A stretch of 64,000 nt of DNA, taken from Caldicellulosiruptoraceae bacterium PP1. Lineage in GTDB: Bacteria; Bacillota; Thermoanaerobacteria; Caldicellulosiruptorales; Caldicellulosiruptoraceae. The notes under the pieces are model-generated. The model worked only from the letters and a program-made list of their open reading frames with translations, had not been told where the DNA came from and did not search any database. Below are positions 30,002 to 36,716 of this stretch, piece by piece (the first letter of the stretch is position 1; the number at the start of each line of letters is the position of its first letter). A program made the position numbers and the translations under genes. The stretch covers positions 248,001 to 312,000 of the forward strand of contig JBGGOQ010000001.1 in assembly GCA_041320695.1 (NCBI GenBank), written 5' to 3'.

Positions 30002-31046
30002 AACACTTTTTGAAGAATTAGGACATCAAGTTATAGTTCCACCTTACAATAATGATAAAGTCAAAGAGATTGGATCAAAATATGCACCCGAATTTATATG
30101 TTTGCCTCTGAAACTAAATTTGGGTAATTTTATTCAAGCAATTGAAATGGGTGCTGATACTATAGTAATGCTTGGAGGTTGTGGCCCTTGCAGATTTGGA
30201 TATTATGGGTCATTAGAAAAGATAATTTTAAATGATATTGGTTATAATGTAGATTTTATTGTTTTGGAACCTTTAGTTTATGGAACAAAAAATTTTATTT
30301 CAAATGTTTCAAGGGTTTTTAATAATAAATCAATCTTTGCTCTAAAAAGAGCCTACAAAATAGCCAAATTAGTTGATCAACTTGAAAGAAAGGTAAATTA
30401 CTTGAGACCACGTGAAAAAGTAAAAGGTAGTGTTGATAAAATATATAATACTTTTAGAAATAATGTTATTAATTTACATGGTTCAAAAGAAATTGAAAAA
30501 TATATAATGCAAACAAATTTATTACTTGATAGTATCGCTTTTGTAGATGAAGAAAGACCAAAAATAGCAATAATCGGAGAGATATATACAATAATTGATG
30601 ATTATTCAAACTTAAATATTCAAAAAATTTTAGGAGAAATGGGATTTGAAACAGATAGAAATTTATATATTTCTTCATGGATTGAAGAACATTTAATAAA
30701 ATCAGCATTAAATATAAATAATAAAGAAGTTATAGAAAATTCAAAAGGAATAATTGATAGAATAATAGGAGGACATGCTAGAGAAAGCATAGCATTTGCA
30801 AATCTATTTAAAAATAAAGGATATAATGGAATCATACATGTTTTCCCATTAACATGTATGCCTGAAATAATGGCAAAATCAATAATGATAAACACATATA
30901 AAGATTTAGACATACCATTTATGAGCCTTGTGTTAGATGAGCATTCTTCTGAAGTGGGCATAAAAACTCGAATTGAAGCTTTTGCAGATCTAATTTTAAA
31001 TAAAGGAGAGCAATGTAAAGATGAAGGAATGTTATCTTGGAGTTGA
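29955..31046 (+). CDS. 2-hydroxyacyl-CoA dehydratase-related Fe-S protein (COG3580/DUF2229-like), second of three
   Basis: A 363-residue protein homologous in layout to the previous gene product. It has cysteines in FICLPLK (near residue 50), GGCGPCRFGYYG (near 75) and PLTCMPE (near 298), and ends with the shared LDEHSSEVG...RIEAFADL segment. These spacings fit the cluster-binding subunits of the dehydratase superfamily. ATG at 29955 has GGAGG upstream and lies 47 bases inside the preceding gene, which implies tight coupling. No acyl-CoA pathway genes surround it, so its substrate is open. Confidence 0.75.
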   Translation: MKIAFPHMGNLYITAKTLFEELGHQVIVPPYNNDKVKEIGSKYAPEFICLPLKLNLGNFIQAIEMGADTIVMLGGCGPCRFGYYGSLEKIILNDIGYNVDFIVLEPLVYGTKNFISNVSRVFNNKSIFALKRAYKIAKLVDQLERKVNYLRPREKVKGSVDKIYNTFRNNVINLHGSKEIEKYIMQTNLLLDSIAFVDEERPKIAIIGEIYTIIDDYSNLNIQKILGEMGFETDRNLYISSWIEEHLIKSALNINNKEVIENSKGIIDRIIGGHARESIAFANLFKNKGYNGIIHVFPLTCMPEIMAKSIMINTYKDLDIPFMSLVLDEHSSEVGIKTRIEAFADLILNKGEQCKDEGMLSWS

Positions 31047-32001
31047 TATTGGCTCAGTTAGTGTAAATGTTGTCCTTCTTGATAACGAAAATAATGTTTT
31101 TGAAAAAAGATATGTAAGAACTGAAGGTAAACCTATTCAAACGTTGCAGAAAACAATTATAGATATTTCAAAAAAGTATGATAATACTCTTAAAATTCTT
31201 GGATGTGGAACAACTGGATCTGGACGACATTTAGCCTCTGTAATGCTTGGAGCTGATGTTGTTAAAAATGAGATTACAGCACATGCAAAAGCTGCAATAA
31301 ATCAATATAAAAATGTAAAAACAATAATAGAAATAGGTGGACAAGATTCAAAGATAATAATAATAAGAAATGGCATTGTTATAGATTTTTCTATGAATAC
31401 TGTCTGTGCTGCAGGAACAGGTTCGTTTTTGGATAGGCAAGCAGAAAGATTGAATATTCCAATAAACCAGTTTGGAGAAGTTGCTTTAAAATCAAAAAAT
31501 CCTGTTAGAATAGCAGGAAGATGTGCAGTTTTTGCAGAATCTGATATGATTCATAAACAACAATTAGGTCATAAAGTTGAAGATATATTATATGGATTAT
31601 GTCAAGCACTAGCAAGAAATTATATTTCAAATGTTGCAAAAGGTAAACAAATTGAAGAGCCAATTATATTTCAAGGTGGTGTTGCTGCAAATTTAGGTAT
31701 GAAAAAAGCATTTGAAGAATTACTAAATACAGAAATAATAATTCTTAGCAATTTTGATGTAATGGGAGCAATTGGAGCTGCAATACTTGCCAAAGAAAAA
31801 ACTAAAGGTATTTATACCAACTTTTATGGGTTTGATTTTATTAAAAATACCTTTGATTCAAGAGGATTTGAATGTAAAGGGTGTAGTAATTACTGTGAAG
31901 TAATAAACATTCTTAATAATAATAAGGTAATTGCTATATGGGGAGATAGATGTGGAAAGTGGAGCAATGGTAAACAACAACCAGTTGAAAATATTCAATA
32001 A
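31021..32001 (+). CDS. Acyl-CoA dehydratase activase (BadF/BadG/HgdC family ATPase), third of three
   Basis: This 326-residue ASKHA-fold ATPase drives one-electron reduction of a partner Fe-S protein at ATP cost. Visible: GVDIGSVSVN, IIEIGGQDSKII, the two conserved cluster cysteines in NTVCAAGTGSFLDRQ and AGRCAVFAESD, and FQGGVAANLG. The [4Fe-4S] cluster is expected to bridge a homodimer. Unlike a minimal HgdC (about 260 aa) it has a C-terminal extension with CKGCSNYC and GDRCGKW, resembling the linker of giant fused activase-dehydratase proteins. Its ATG overlaps the previous gene by 26 bases. The promoter of the 6S RNA gene starts inside its last codons. Confidence 0.88.
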   Translation: MKECYLGVDIGSVSVNVVLLDNENNVFEKRYVRTEGKPIQTLQKTIIDISKKYDNTLKILGCGTTGSGRHLASVMLGADVVKNEITAHAKAAINQYKNVKTIIEIGGQDSKIIIIRNGIVIDFSMNTVCAAGTGSFLDRQAERLNIPINQFGEVALKSKNPVRIAGRCAVFAESDMIHKQQLGHKVEDILYGLCQALARNYISNVAKGKQIEEPIIFQGGVAANLGMKKAFEELLNTEIIILSNFDVMGAIGAAILAKEKTKGIYTNFYGFDFIKNTFDSRGFECKGCSNYCEVINILNNNKVIAIWGDRCGKWSNGKQQPVENIQ

Positions 32002-32013
32002 GTGTGATATATT
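31985..32013 (+). promoter_or_regulatory. Sigma-A promoter of the 6S RNA gene
   Basis: TTGAAA (31985-31990) and TATATT (32008-32013) are separated by exactly 17 bases, predicting a start near 32020. The -35 box lies within the coding sequence of the activase gene, whose stop is at 31999-32001. Confidence 0.75.
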
Positions 32014-32019
32014 AATATC

Positions 32020-32240
32020 ATAAAAGAGAGCAAATAGAGAAACTCTGCTGTGTTTGCTACAAAACGGTGATGTTTCAGGCCAACATCAACGTGAAAGGGA
32101 ATTCGGAGTCCGAAAGTGGCACATATGCTTCTCACCATTTTGGTGTTTAGAAGAAATGTAAAGCTTTTGGCAGGATACCCACCTGCAGGGCAGGGTCTGG
32201 ATAACTCCCTGAGAGCGGCATGGTGGAGTTTCTCGAAAAA
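32020..32240 (+). ncRNA. ssrS: Probable 6S RNA
   Basis: This segment is much richer in G+C than its surroundings and carries no credible gene. The ends pair perfectly (GAGAAACTC 32037-32045 with GAGTTTCTC 32226-32234), and the stem continues through G-T pairs between TGCTGTGTT and GGCATGGTG. Inside, CCGAAAGT pairs with GCTTTTGG and encloses ACAT/ATGT, CTTCT/AGAAG and CACCA/TGGTG, forming a long apical rod. A small hairpin CAGGG/CCCTG lies in the 3' half of the central bubble. This is the 6S plan; TGTTTGC near the 5' end and GCGGCAT near the 3' end resemble E. coli 6S. In Bacillus, 6S-1 lies near yrvM, and the yrvM homologue tcdA follows here. 6S RNA binds sigma-A RNA polymerase. Confidence 0.75.
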
Positions 32241-32241
32241 T

Positions 32242-32265
32242 ACCCGTTTATACGGGTTTTTTTTA
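32242..32265 (+). terminator. Terminator of the 6S RNA gene
   Basis: ACCCGT (32242-32247) pairs with ACGGGT (32252-32257) with a 4-base loop. The following T8 tract pairs partly with the A5 before the stem. Confidence 0.9.
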
Positions 32266-32288
32266 TTTAATAAATGCGAGGTTTTAGA

Positions 32289-33011
32289 ATGTTTGAGTAT
32301 GATAGATTCGATGTATTCCAAAGAACTATTATGTTGCTTGGAAAAGAAAATTTTGAAAAGTTAAAAAATAAAAAGATTACTATTATTGGATTAGGAGGAG
32401 TAGGAAGTTTTTGTTTAGAAGCATTAGCAAGATGTGGTATTGAGAATTTTGTTCTTATAGATAAAGATATTGTAAGTATTTCAAATCTTAACAGACAGTT
32501 AATTGCAACAATAAAAACATTAGGTCAATCAAAGGTTGAAGTAGCATATAATAGAATAATGGATATAAATCCAAATATAAATGCTATCAAGATACCAATT
32601 CAAATATCACAAGATAACATCACAAGTATTCCTGTTGATACTGATTATATTGTTGATGCTATTGATGATGTAAAAGCTAAAATTGCAATTATAAATTATG
32701 CATTTAAACATAATATTAAAATAATTAGCTGTATGGGAACTGGTAACAGGTTAGATCCTTTAAAATTTAGAATTACAGATATTTATAAAACCCATAATTG
32801 TCCTCTTGCAAAAAAAGTAAGAATTGAATTAAGAAAAATAGGAATTAAAAAATTAAAAGTTCTATTTTCTGAAGAACTTCCAAAAGTACCTGATTATAAA
32901 TTTCAAAAGGATATGCAAAAGAAACATTTACCTGCAAGTATATCATTTGTTCCTCCAGTTGCAGGGATGATTCTTGCGAAACAAGTTGTATGTGACTTAT
33001 TAGATATCTAA
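32289..33011 (+). CDS. tcdA: tRNA threonylcarbamoyladenosine dehydratase (ThiF/E1-like)
   Basis: A 240-residue E1-superfamily ATP-dependent enzyme that cyclises t6A37 in tRNAs to ct6A. It has the adenylation loop IIGLGGVGSFCLEALARCGI (near residue 27), the metal/ATP motif LIDKDIVSISNLNRQ, and DAIDDVKAKI. The frame is open from an ATG at 32274, but GAGGTTTT before the ATG at 32289 and the family N-terminus (EYDRFDVFQRT) favour the latter. It follows the 6S gene, an arrangement like aspS-yrvM-6S in Bacillus. Confidence 0.92.
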   Translation: MFEYDRFDVFQRTIMLLGKENFEKLKNKKITIIGLGGVGSFCLEALARCGIENFVLIDKDIVSISNLNRQLIATIKTLGQSKVEVAYNRIMDINPNINAIKIPIQISQDNITSIPVDTDYIVDAIDDVKAKIAIINYAFKHNIKIISCMGTGNRLDPLKFRITDIYKTHNCPLAKKVRIELRKIGIKKLKVLFSEELPKVPDYKFQKDMQKKHLPASISFVPPVAGMILAKQVVCDLLDI

Positions 33012-33025
33012 ATATTGTAATTTTA

Positions 33026-33065
33026 TTGTAAGTAAATATTATTTTATGTTAAAATAAACATAAAA
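33026..33065 (+). promoter_or_regulatory. Promoter with overlapping palindrome upstream of the DivIVA-like gene
   Basis: TTGTAA (33026-33031) and TAAAAT (33050-33055) are 18 bases apart. A perfect inverted repeat, TTTTATGTT (33042-33050) and AACATAAAA (33057-33065), straddles the -10 box, the place expected for a repressor operator. No regulator can be named. Confidence 0.5.
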
Positions 33066-33088
33066 TAAAAGTTTTTTGGAGGATTTTT

Positions 33089-33496
33089 ATGGCAACTTAT
33101 AGATTTTCAAAAAGCTTTAGGGGGTTTAAACCAAGTGCAGTAATTGAATATATTGATAATATGGAAAACAATTATAAAAAAAACATTGAAGCTAAACAAA
33201 AGGAAATTGAACAATTAATAAATCAAAATCAAGAGTTGAAAAATAGACTTAATGATCTTGAATTAGCCTATCAAGAATTAAATAATCAAAAGTTGAAGAT
33301 AGCTGAATTATTAATTGAAGCCCAAGAAAAAGCAGAAAATATTGTCTCACAAGCAGTTGAAGAAGGCGAAAAGAGAAAAAATCAGATTATGGAAGAAATA
33401 AAGGAACATGAATATAAATTGGAACAACTTAGAAATGAAATTAAAAATGTAAAATTAGAATTAGAGCAATTTATTCAAAAATATGCTCAATTTTAA
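33089..33496 (+). CDS. Small DivIVA/GpsB-like coiled-coil protein
   Basis: A protein of 135 residues. The first 25 residues contain the DivIVA-domain-like pattern SFRGFKPSAVIEYIDNME, which in DivIVA/GpsB binds curved membrane. The rest (about 28-130) is a continuous coiled coil. DivIVA-like proteins organise cell division, wall synthesis or sporulation at septa and poles; which applies here is not known. ATG follows TTGGAGGATTTTT. The gene is monocistronic, with its own promoter and a hairpin terminator. Confidence 0.75.
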   Translation: MATYRFSKSFRGFKPSAVIEYIDNMENNYKKNIEAKQKEIEQLINQNQELKNRLNDLELAYQELNNQKLKIAELLIEAQEKAENIVSQAVEEGEKRKNQIMEEIKEHEYKLEQLRNEIKNVKLELEQFIQKYAQF

Positions 33497-33507
33497 TACT
33501 AAATTTG

Positions 33508-33531
33508 GAGGCGAATAAGCCTCTTTTTTTA
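33508..33531 (+). terminator. Terminator after the DivIVA-like gene
   Basis: GAGGC (33508-33512) pairs with GCCTC (33519-33523) over a 6-base loop and is followed by T7. Confidence 0.8.
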
Positions 33532-33533
33532 TG

Positions 33534-33562
33534 TCATATTATATACTTATTTTTCATAAAGT
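33534..33562 (+). promoter_or_regulatory. Candidate sigma-E-type sporulation promoter of the deacetylase gene
   Basis: TCATATT (33534-33540) matches the -35 of sigma-E promoters. CATAAAGT (33555-33562), 14 bases later, matches six of eight positions of the -10 (CATACAxT). This fits a PdaB-like sporulation gene. A TATAAT at 33562-33567 could instead serve sigma-A, but it lacks a good -35. Confidence 0.5.
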
Positions 33563-33589
33563 ATAATGAAATTATTTTATAATTGAGAA

Positions 33590-34357
33590 ATGTTTAGAGT
33601 GTTTAATTTTTCAAAACAAATTAGGGTTATTTTATTTACCGCTGTTATAATACTTTCTATATATGTTATATATATATACTATAATTTATCTGTTGAAGTA
33701 TTTAAACCAAATAAGCTTTTACCAATCTATTGCGTTGATAGAGGTGATAAAAAAGTTGCATTAACATTTGATGCTGCTTGGGGAAATGATGATACTAAAG
33801 ATTTATTAAAAATCCTTGAAAAGTATAATGCAAAAGCTACCTTTTTTTTAGTTGGTTTTTGGGTTGACAAGTTTCCAGATGATGTAAAATTGATACACCA
33901 AAAGGGTCATGAAATTGGAAGCCATTCAAATAAACATTTGCACATGTCAAGATTGTCCGAACAAGAAATTATTCAAGATATTAATTCATGTGAGGAGAAA
34001 ATAATAAATATTATTGGAAAAAAACCAATTGTTTTTAGAGCTCCTTTCGGAGATTATAATAATCTACTTATTTCTACTCTAAACAAACTTGGATATTATG
34101 TAATACAATGGGATGTAGACTCATTAGATTGGAAAAATTTAAGTGCAAATGAAATAACAAGACGTGTTTTGAGTAAAGTAAAAAGTGGTTCTATAATATT
34201 ATTTCATAATAATGCACCAAATACTAAATATGCTTTAGAAGATATATTAAGAAACTTAAAAAATCAAGGATATTCGTTTGTAACAGTATCTGAACTTATT
34301 TATAAAAAAGATTTTTATATTGATCATAATGGTACGCAAAAGGTAATAAATGATTAA
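33590..34357 (+). CDS. Polysaccharide deacetylase, PdaB-like
   Basis: A 255-residue membrane-anchored NodB-family protein. A signal anchor spans about residues 11-30; the deacetylase domain follows with TFDAAWGNDD in place of the classical TFDDGP, the zinc-type motif SHSNKH, and FRAPFGDYNN. The TFDAAWG form is typical of PdaB and related spore proteins of Firmicutes, in which deacetylase activity is not always retained. The Shine-Dalgarno before ATG is weak (TTGAGAA). A sigma-E-like promoter precedes it. A spore-cortex or forespore-wall role is inferred. Confidence 0.85.
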   Translation: MFRVFNFSKQIRVILFTAVIILSIYVIYIYYNLSVEVFKPNKLLPIYCVDRGDKKVALTFDAAWGNDDTKDLLKILEKYNAKATFFLVGFWVDKFPDDVKLIHQKGHEIGSHSNKHLHMSRLSEQEIIQDINSCEEKIINIIGKKPIVFRAPFGDYNNLLISTLNKLGYYVIQWDVDSLDWKNLSANEITRRVLSKVKSGSIILFHNNAPNTKYALEDILRNLKNQGYSFVTVSELIYKKDFYIDHNGTQKVIND

Positions 34358-34417
34358 TAAAATTATTGTATATTGCCACAATAATAGTACAAATAAAAAT
34401 GTTTTCTTTATTAAAAA

Positions 34418-34999
34418 ATGATTGCAATTAATTGTATTTACTCAAAACCATTAAACAAATTTTTTAAACAATATTTTGTTGATTATTTACGAAAAAAGGG
34501 TAAAAAAATATCAGAGATCTATTTTCTAAAAGATGATGATTTTGAAAAAATAGAAAAATATAATGAATATGATTATATTGTATATTACACCAAAGAGCCT
34601 GTTTATAAACTTTATAGATTTACAAAGGTTATTATTTTGCTTACTGATATTACTAATACTTTTTTTGATAATATTGATTTAAATGATAATGCAGTTATTT
34701 TTCAATATAATGGAGAATTATTTGGTAATTACTTTAATAATCTCATAATAGATGTTGGCTTTTTATCTACTAATACTATTAATGTTTCAAGTATTGAATA
34801 CTCAATAAATAATGAAATTTTATTCACATTATCTGTTCAGAGAGAATTTTCTGATATATATAACAATACAATACCTATCCAAGAAGTTATTGACCACTAT
34901 ATAACTAATGTACCAAAAAAATATATTGATTATATTCCATTAATTACAGTATTAAAAATATATCTTAATATATTTAATTCTAAAACCACCAATTTATGA
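34418..34999 (+). CDS. Hypothetical protein
   Basis: A 193-residue soluble protein of no recognised family. It has no signal peptide or membrane segment, and is rich in Tyr, Asn, Ile and Phe. It could have an alpha/beta start (MIAINCIYSKPLN), with a YDYIVYYTKEPV strand in the middle. The only in-frame ATG is at 34418; an in-frame stop lies two codons upstream and no Shine-Dalgarno is visible, so expression is uncertain. It lies 60 bases after the deacetylase gene and may share its transcript, which would hint at a sporulation link. Confidence 0.55.
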   Translation: MIAINCIYSKPLNKFFKQYFVDYLRKKGKKISEIYFLKDDDFEKIEKYNEYDYIVYYTKEPVYKLYRFTKVIILLTDITNTFFDNIDLNDNAVIFQYNGELFGNYFNNLIIDVGFLSTNTINVSSIEYSINNEILFTLSVQREFSDIYNNTIPIQEVIDHYITNVPKKYIDYIPLITVLKIYLNIFNSKTTNL

Positions 35000-35041
35000 A
35001 TAAGATAAAAATATAAAAAACATATGAAAGGAGTTTTTAAA

Positions 35042-35689
35042 ATGACACAGGTTCCTTTGGAAAACAATAAAGTTTATGTTTGCGGTAAGGTTATATCTGA
35101 TCTTGAATTCAGTCATGAAAATTATGGTGAGAAATTTTATACTTGTAAAATTGAAATTCCAAGACTTTCAGAACAAAAGGACTATCTTATTGTAACTATT
35201 TCTGATAGATTATTAATTAATCTTAATATTTCGCAAGGAGATTTAATTGAAGTAATTGGACAATTTAGATCATATAACAATACTTCTGAAAGTGGAAATA
35301 AATTATTATTAACAGTTTTTGCAAGAGATATCAAAAAGATAGAAGAATTTGGTGATATTAAATCACTAAATCAGATTTATTTAGATGGTTATATATGTAA
35401 AAAACCTCAATACAGAACTACTCCATTTGGAAGAGAAATAACTGACATTTTACTTGCTGTTAATAGATTATATGGGAAATCAGATTATATTCCATGTATT
35501 GCATGGGGACGAAATGCTAGATTCGCAAATACTTTTGAAATTGGTGATAATATAAGAGTATGGGGAAGAATACAAAGCAGAGATTATCAAAAGAAAATAT
35601 CTGATCAAGAGGTTGTTACGAGAACAGCTTATGAGATTTCCATTTCAAAGTTAGAAAAAGTTGAAAAAAAAGTTGAAATAAAAGAGTAG
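35042..35689 (+). CDS. SSB-like protein with two OB folds
   Basis: A protein of 215 residues. Two tandem SSB-type OB domains are suggested: residues about 8-105 (KVYVCGKVISDLEF...YTCKIEIPRLS) and about 115-210 (NQIYLDGYICKKPQYRTTPFGREITDILLAVNR, then PCIAWGRNARFA and GDNIRVWGRIQSRDY). The second is closest to bacterial SSB. It lacks the acidic C-terminal tail that recruits partner proteins in housekeeping SSB, so it is probably a clostridial paralogue of specialised use. ATG follows GAAAGGAGTTTTTAAA; an upstream in-frame start at 35024 is less likely. Confidence 0.78.
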   Translation: MTQVPLENNKVYVCGKVISDLEFSHENYGEKFYTCKIEIPRLSEQKDYLIVTISDRLLINLNISQGDLIEVIGQFRSYNNTSESGNKLLLTVFARDIKKIEEFGDIKSLNQIYLDGYICKKPQYRTTPFGREITDILLAVNRLYGKSDYIPCIAWGRNARFANTFEIGDNIRVWGRIQSRDYQKKISDQEVVTRTAYEISISKLEKVEKKVEIKE

Positions 35690-35750
35690 AAGCTTTATTT
35701 ATTTTATGATAAAATCTTTTAAGTAACAAAAGAATAAAGAGGTGTATTTG

Positions 35751-36293
35751 TTGAATTTACCGAATATCCTTACAGTTTTCAGACTATTTTTGATACCACT
35801 ATTTGTTATTATATTTTTTTCTAATAATGAATTTAAATATATTTATTCAATATTTATTTTTCTTCTTTCAGGTTTTACTGATATCTTAGATGGATATTTA
35901 GCAAGAAAATATAATCAAATAACAAATTTTGGTAAACTAATTGATCCACTAGCAGATAAATTGCTTATTATTGTTGTGCTTTGGTGTTTAGTGTTAAAAA
36001 ACTTTATTCCTGAAGTTATTCTAATTATTATTATACTTAAAGAAGTTTTAATGATAATTGGATCATTGTTTTTATATAAAAGAGTAAATATTGTTGTGTC
36101 TGCTAATATTTATGGTAAACTAGCTACATTTATGTTTTATTTATCAATTATTTTATTGTTGTTAAAAATTGAAATAAGTAGATTTTTACTATACATTGCA
36201 GTAAGTTTTGCGTTGTTGGCTATGTTTATATATATAAGTAAATATTTAAAAGAATTTAAATATATGAAAGCACCTTCTGATATGAATAAATAG
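35751..36293 (+). CDS. pgsA: CDP-diacylglycerol-glycerol-3-phosphate 3-phosphatidyltransferase
   Basis: An integral membrane enzyme of 180 residues making phosphatidylglycerol phosphate, the committed step to phosphatidylglycerol and cardiolipin. The complete CDP-alcohol phosphotransferase motif D-G-x2-A-R-x8-G-x3-D-x3-D runs from DGYLARKYNQ to FGKLIDPLAD (about residues 47-69). About five membrane segments follow. The frame is open from GTG 35742, but that codon is part of the ribosome site GAGGTG; TTG at 35751 gives the family start NLPNILTVFR. The stop region is folded with the next gene's ribosome site. Confidence 0.93.
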   Translation: MNLPNILTVFRLFLIPLFVIIFFSNNEFKYIYSIFIFLLSGFTDILDGYLARKYNQITNFGKLIDPLADKLLIIVVLWCLVLKNFIPEVILIIIILKEVLMIIGSLFLYKRVNIVVSANIYGKLATFMFYLSIILLLLKIEISRFLLYIAVSFALLAMFIYISKYLKEFKYMKAPSDMNK

Positions 36294-36330
36294 TATCTTT
36301 TTGTGAAAAGATACAAATAGGAGGTGCTTT
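36267..36330 (+). promoter_or_regulatory. Extended stem covering the ribosome site of the gene after pgsA
   Basis: AAAGCACCTTCT (36267-36278, in the last codons of pgsA) can pair with AGGAGGTGCTTT (36319-36330), which contains the Shine-Dalgarno of the next gene: 12 bp with one G-T. Nested inside is a perfect 9-bp hairpin, GTATCTTTT / AAAAGATAC (36293-36301 with 36306-36314). No T-run follows, so it is not a plus-strand terminator. Ribosomes finishing pgsA would open it. Confidence 0.6.
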
Positions 36331-36334
36331 TATT

Positions 36335-36694
36335 ATGTCAGAAAAGATTGAAAAAAGATATGCTTCTTGGTTAGGAATAATTGTGAGATTTATTGTTCTT
36401 TCTTTTTTAGCATTACTTATGCAACTTATTTATCCTGGCTTTGTTTTCTCAAATTGGATAACAGGAATTTTATTAATTGTTGCAATAACTGTTGCAATTT
36501 ATTTTTTGGAAAGAATAACAACATTGTACACAACACCAATTGGAAGAGGAATTATTGCATTCTTAGTTACTTTTGGTGTATTATATTTTGCAGATTTATC
36601 TGTTACAGGGATTAAAATACCCTTTTTAAGCAATTTAATTTCATCATTTGTTGTTGGGCTATTTGATATTTTTTTACCTGATAGAGTCTTTTAA
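36335..36694 (+). CDS. Small four-helix membrane protein (phage-holin/YvlD-like)
   Basis: This 119-residue protein has about four membrane segments (roughly 12-33, 38-57, 71-90 and 97-115), a charged N-terminus and a short LPDRVF tail. The layout is that of small 'phage holin family' (YvlD-like) membrane proteins common in Firmicute chromosomes, whose role is not established; no phage genes are nearby. It is preceded by a perfect AGGAGGTG, which can be masked by pairing with the end of pgsA, so translation is probably coupled to pgsA. Confidence 0.7.
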   Translation: MSEKIEKRYASWLGIIVRFIVLSFLALLMQLIYPGFVFSNWITGILLIVAITVAIYFLERITTLYTTPIGRGIIAFLVTFGVLYFADLSVTGIKIPFLSNLISSFVVGLFDIFLPDRVF

Positions 36695-36716
36695 TTTATT
36701 AAAAGGGGGTCTTTTT

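Noticed and set aside
32085-32200. Cobalamin-riboswitch-like strings (AAAGGGAATTCGG and GGCAGGATACC)
   Set aside because: The conserved core after these strings is missing, no cobalamin-related gene follows, and the whole segment folds better as a closed 6S-type rod with its own promoter and terminator.
31995-32364. Open frames on both strands across the G+C-rich segment after the activase gene
   Set aside because: They span the structured 6S-like RNA and its terminator, have no ribosome sites, and encode nothing family-like.
36293-36314. Hairpin after pgsA as an intrinsic terminator
   Set aside because: A perfect stem but followed by AAATAGGAGG rather than a T-run; better explained as part of the ribosome-site structure.
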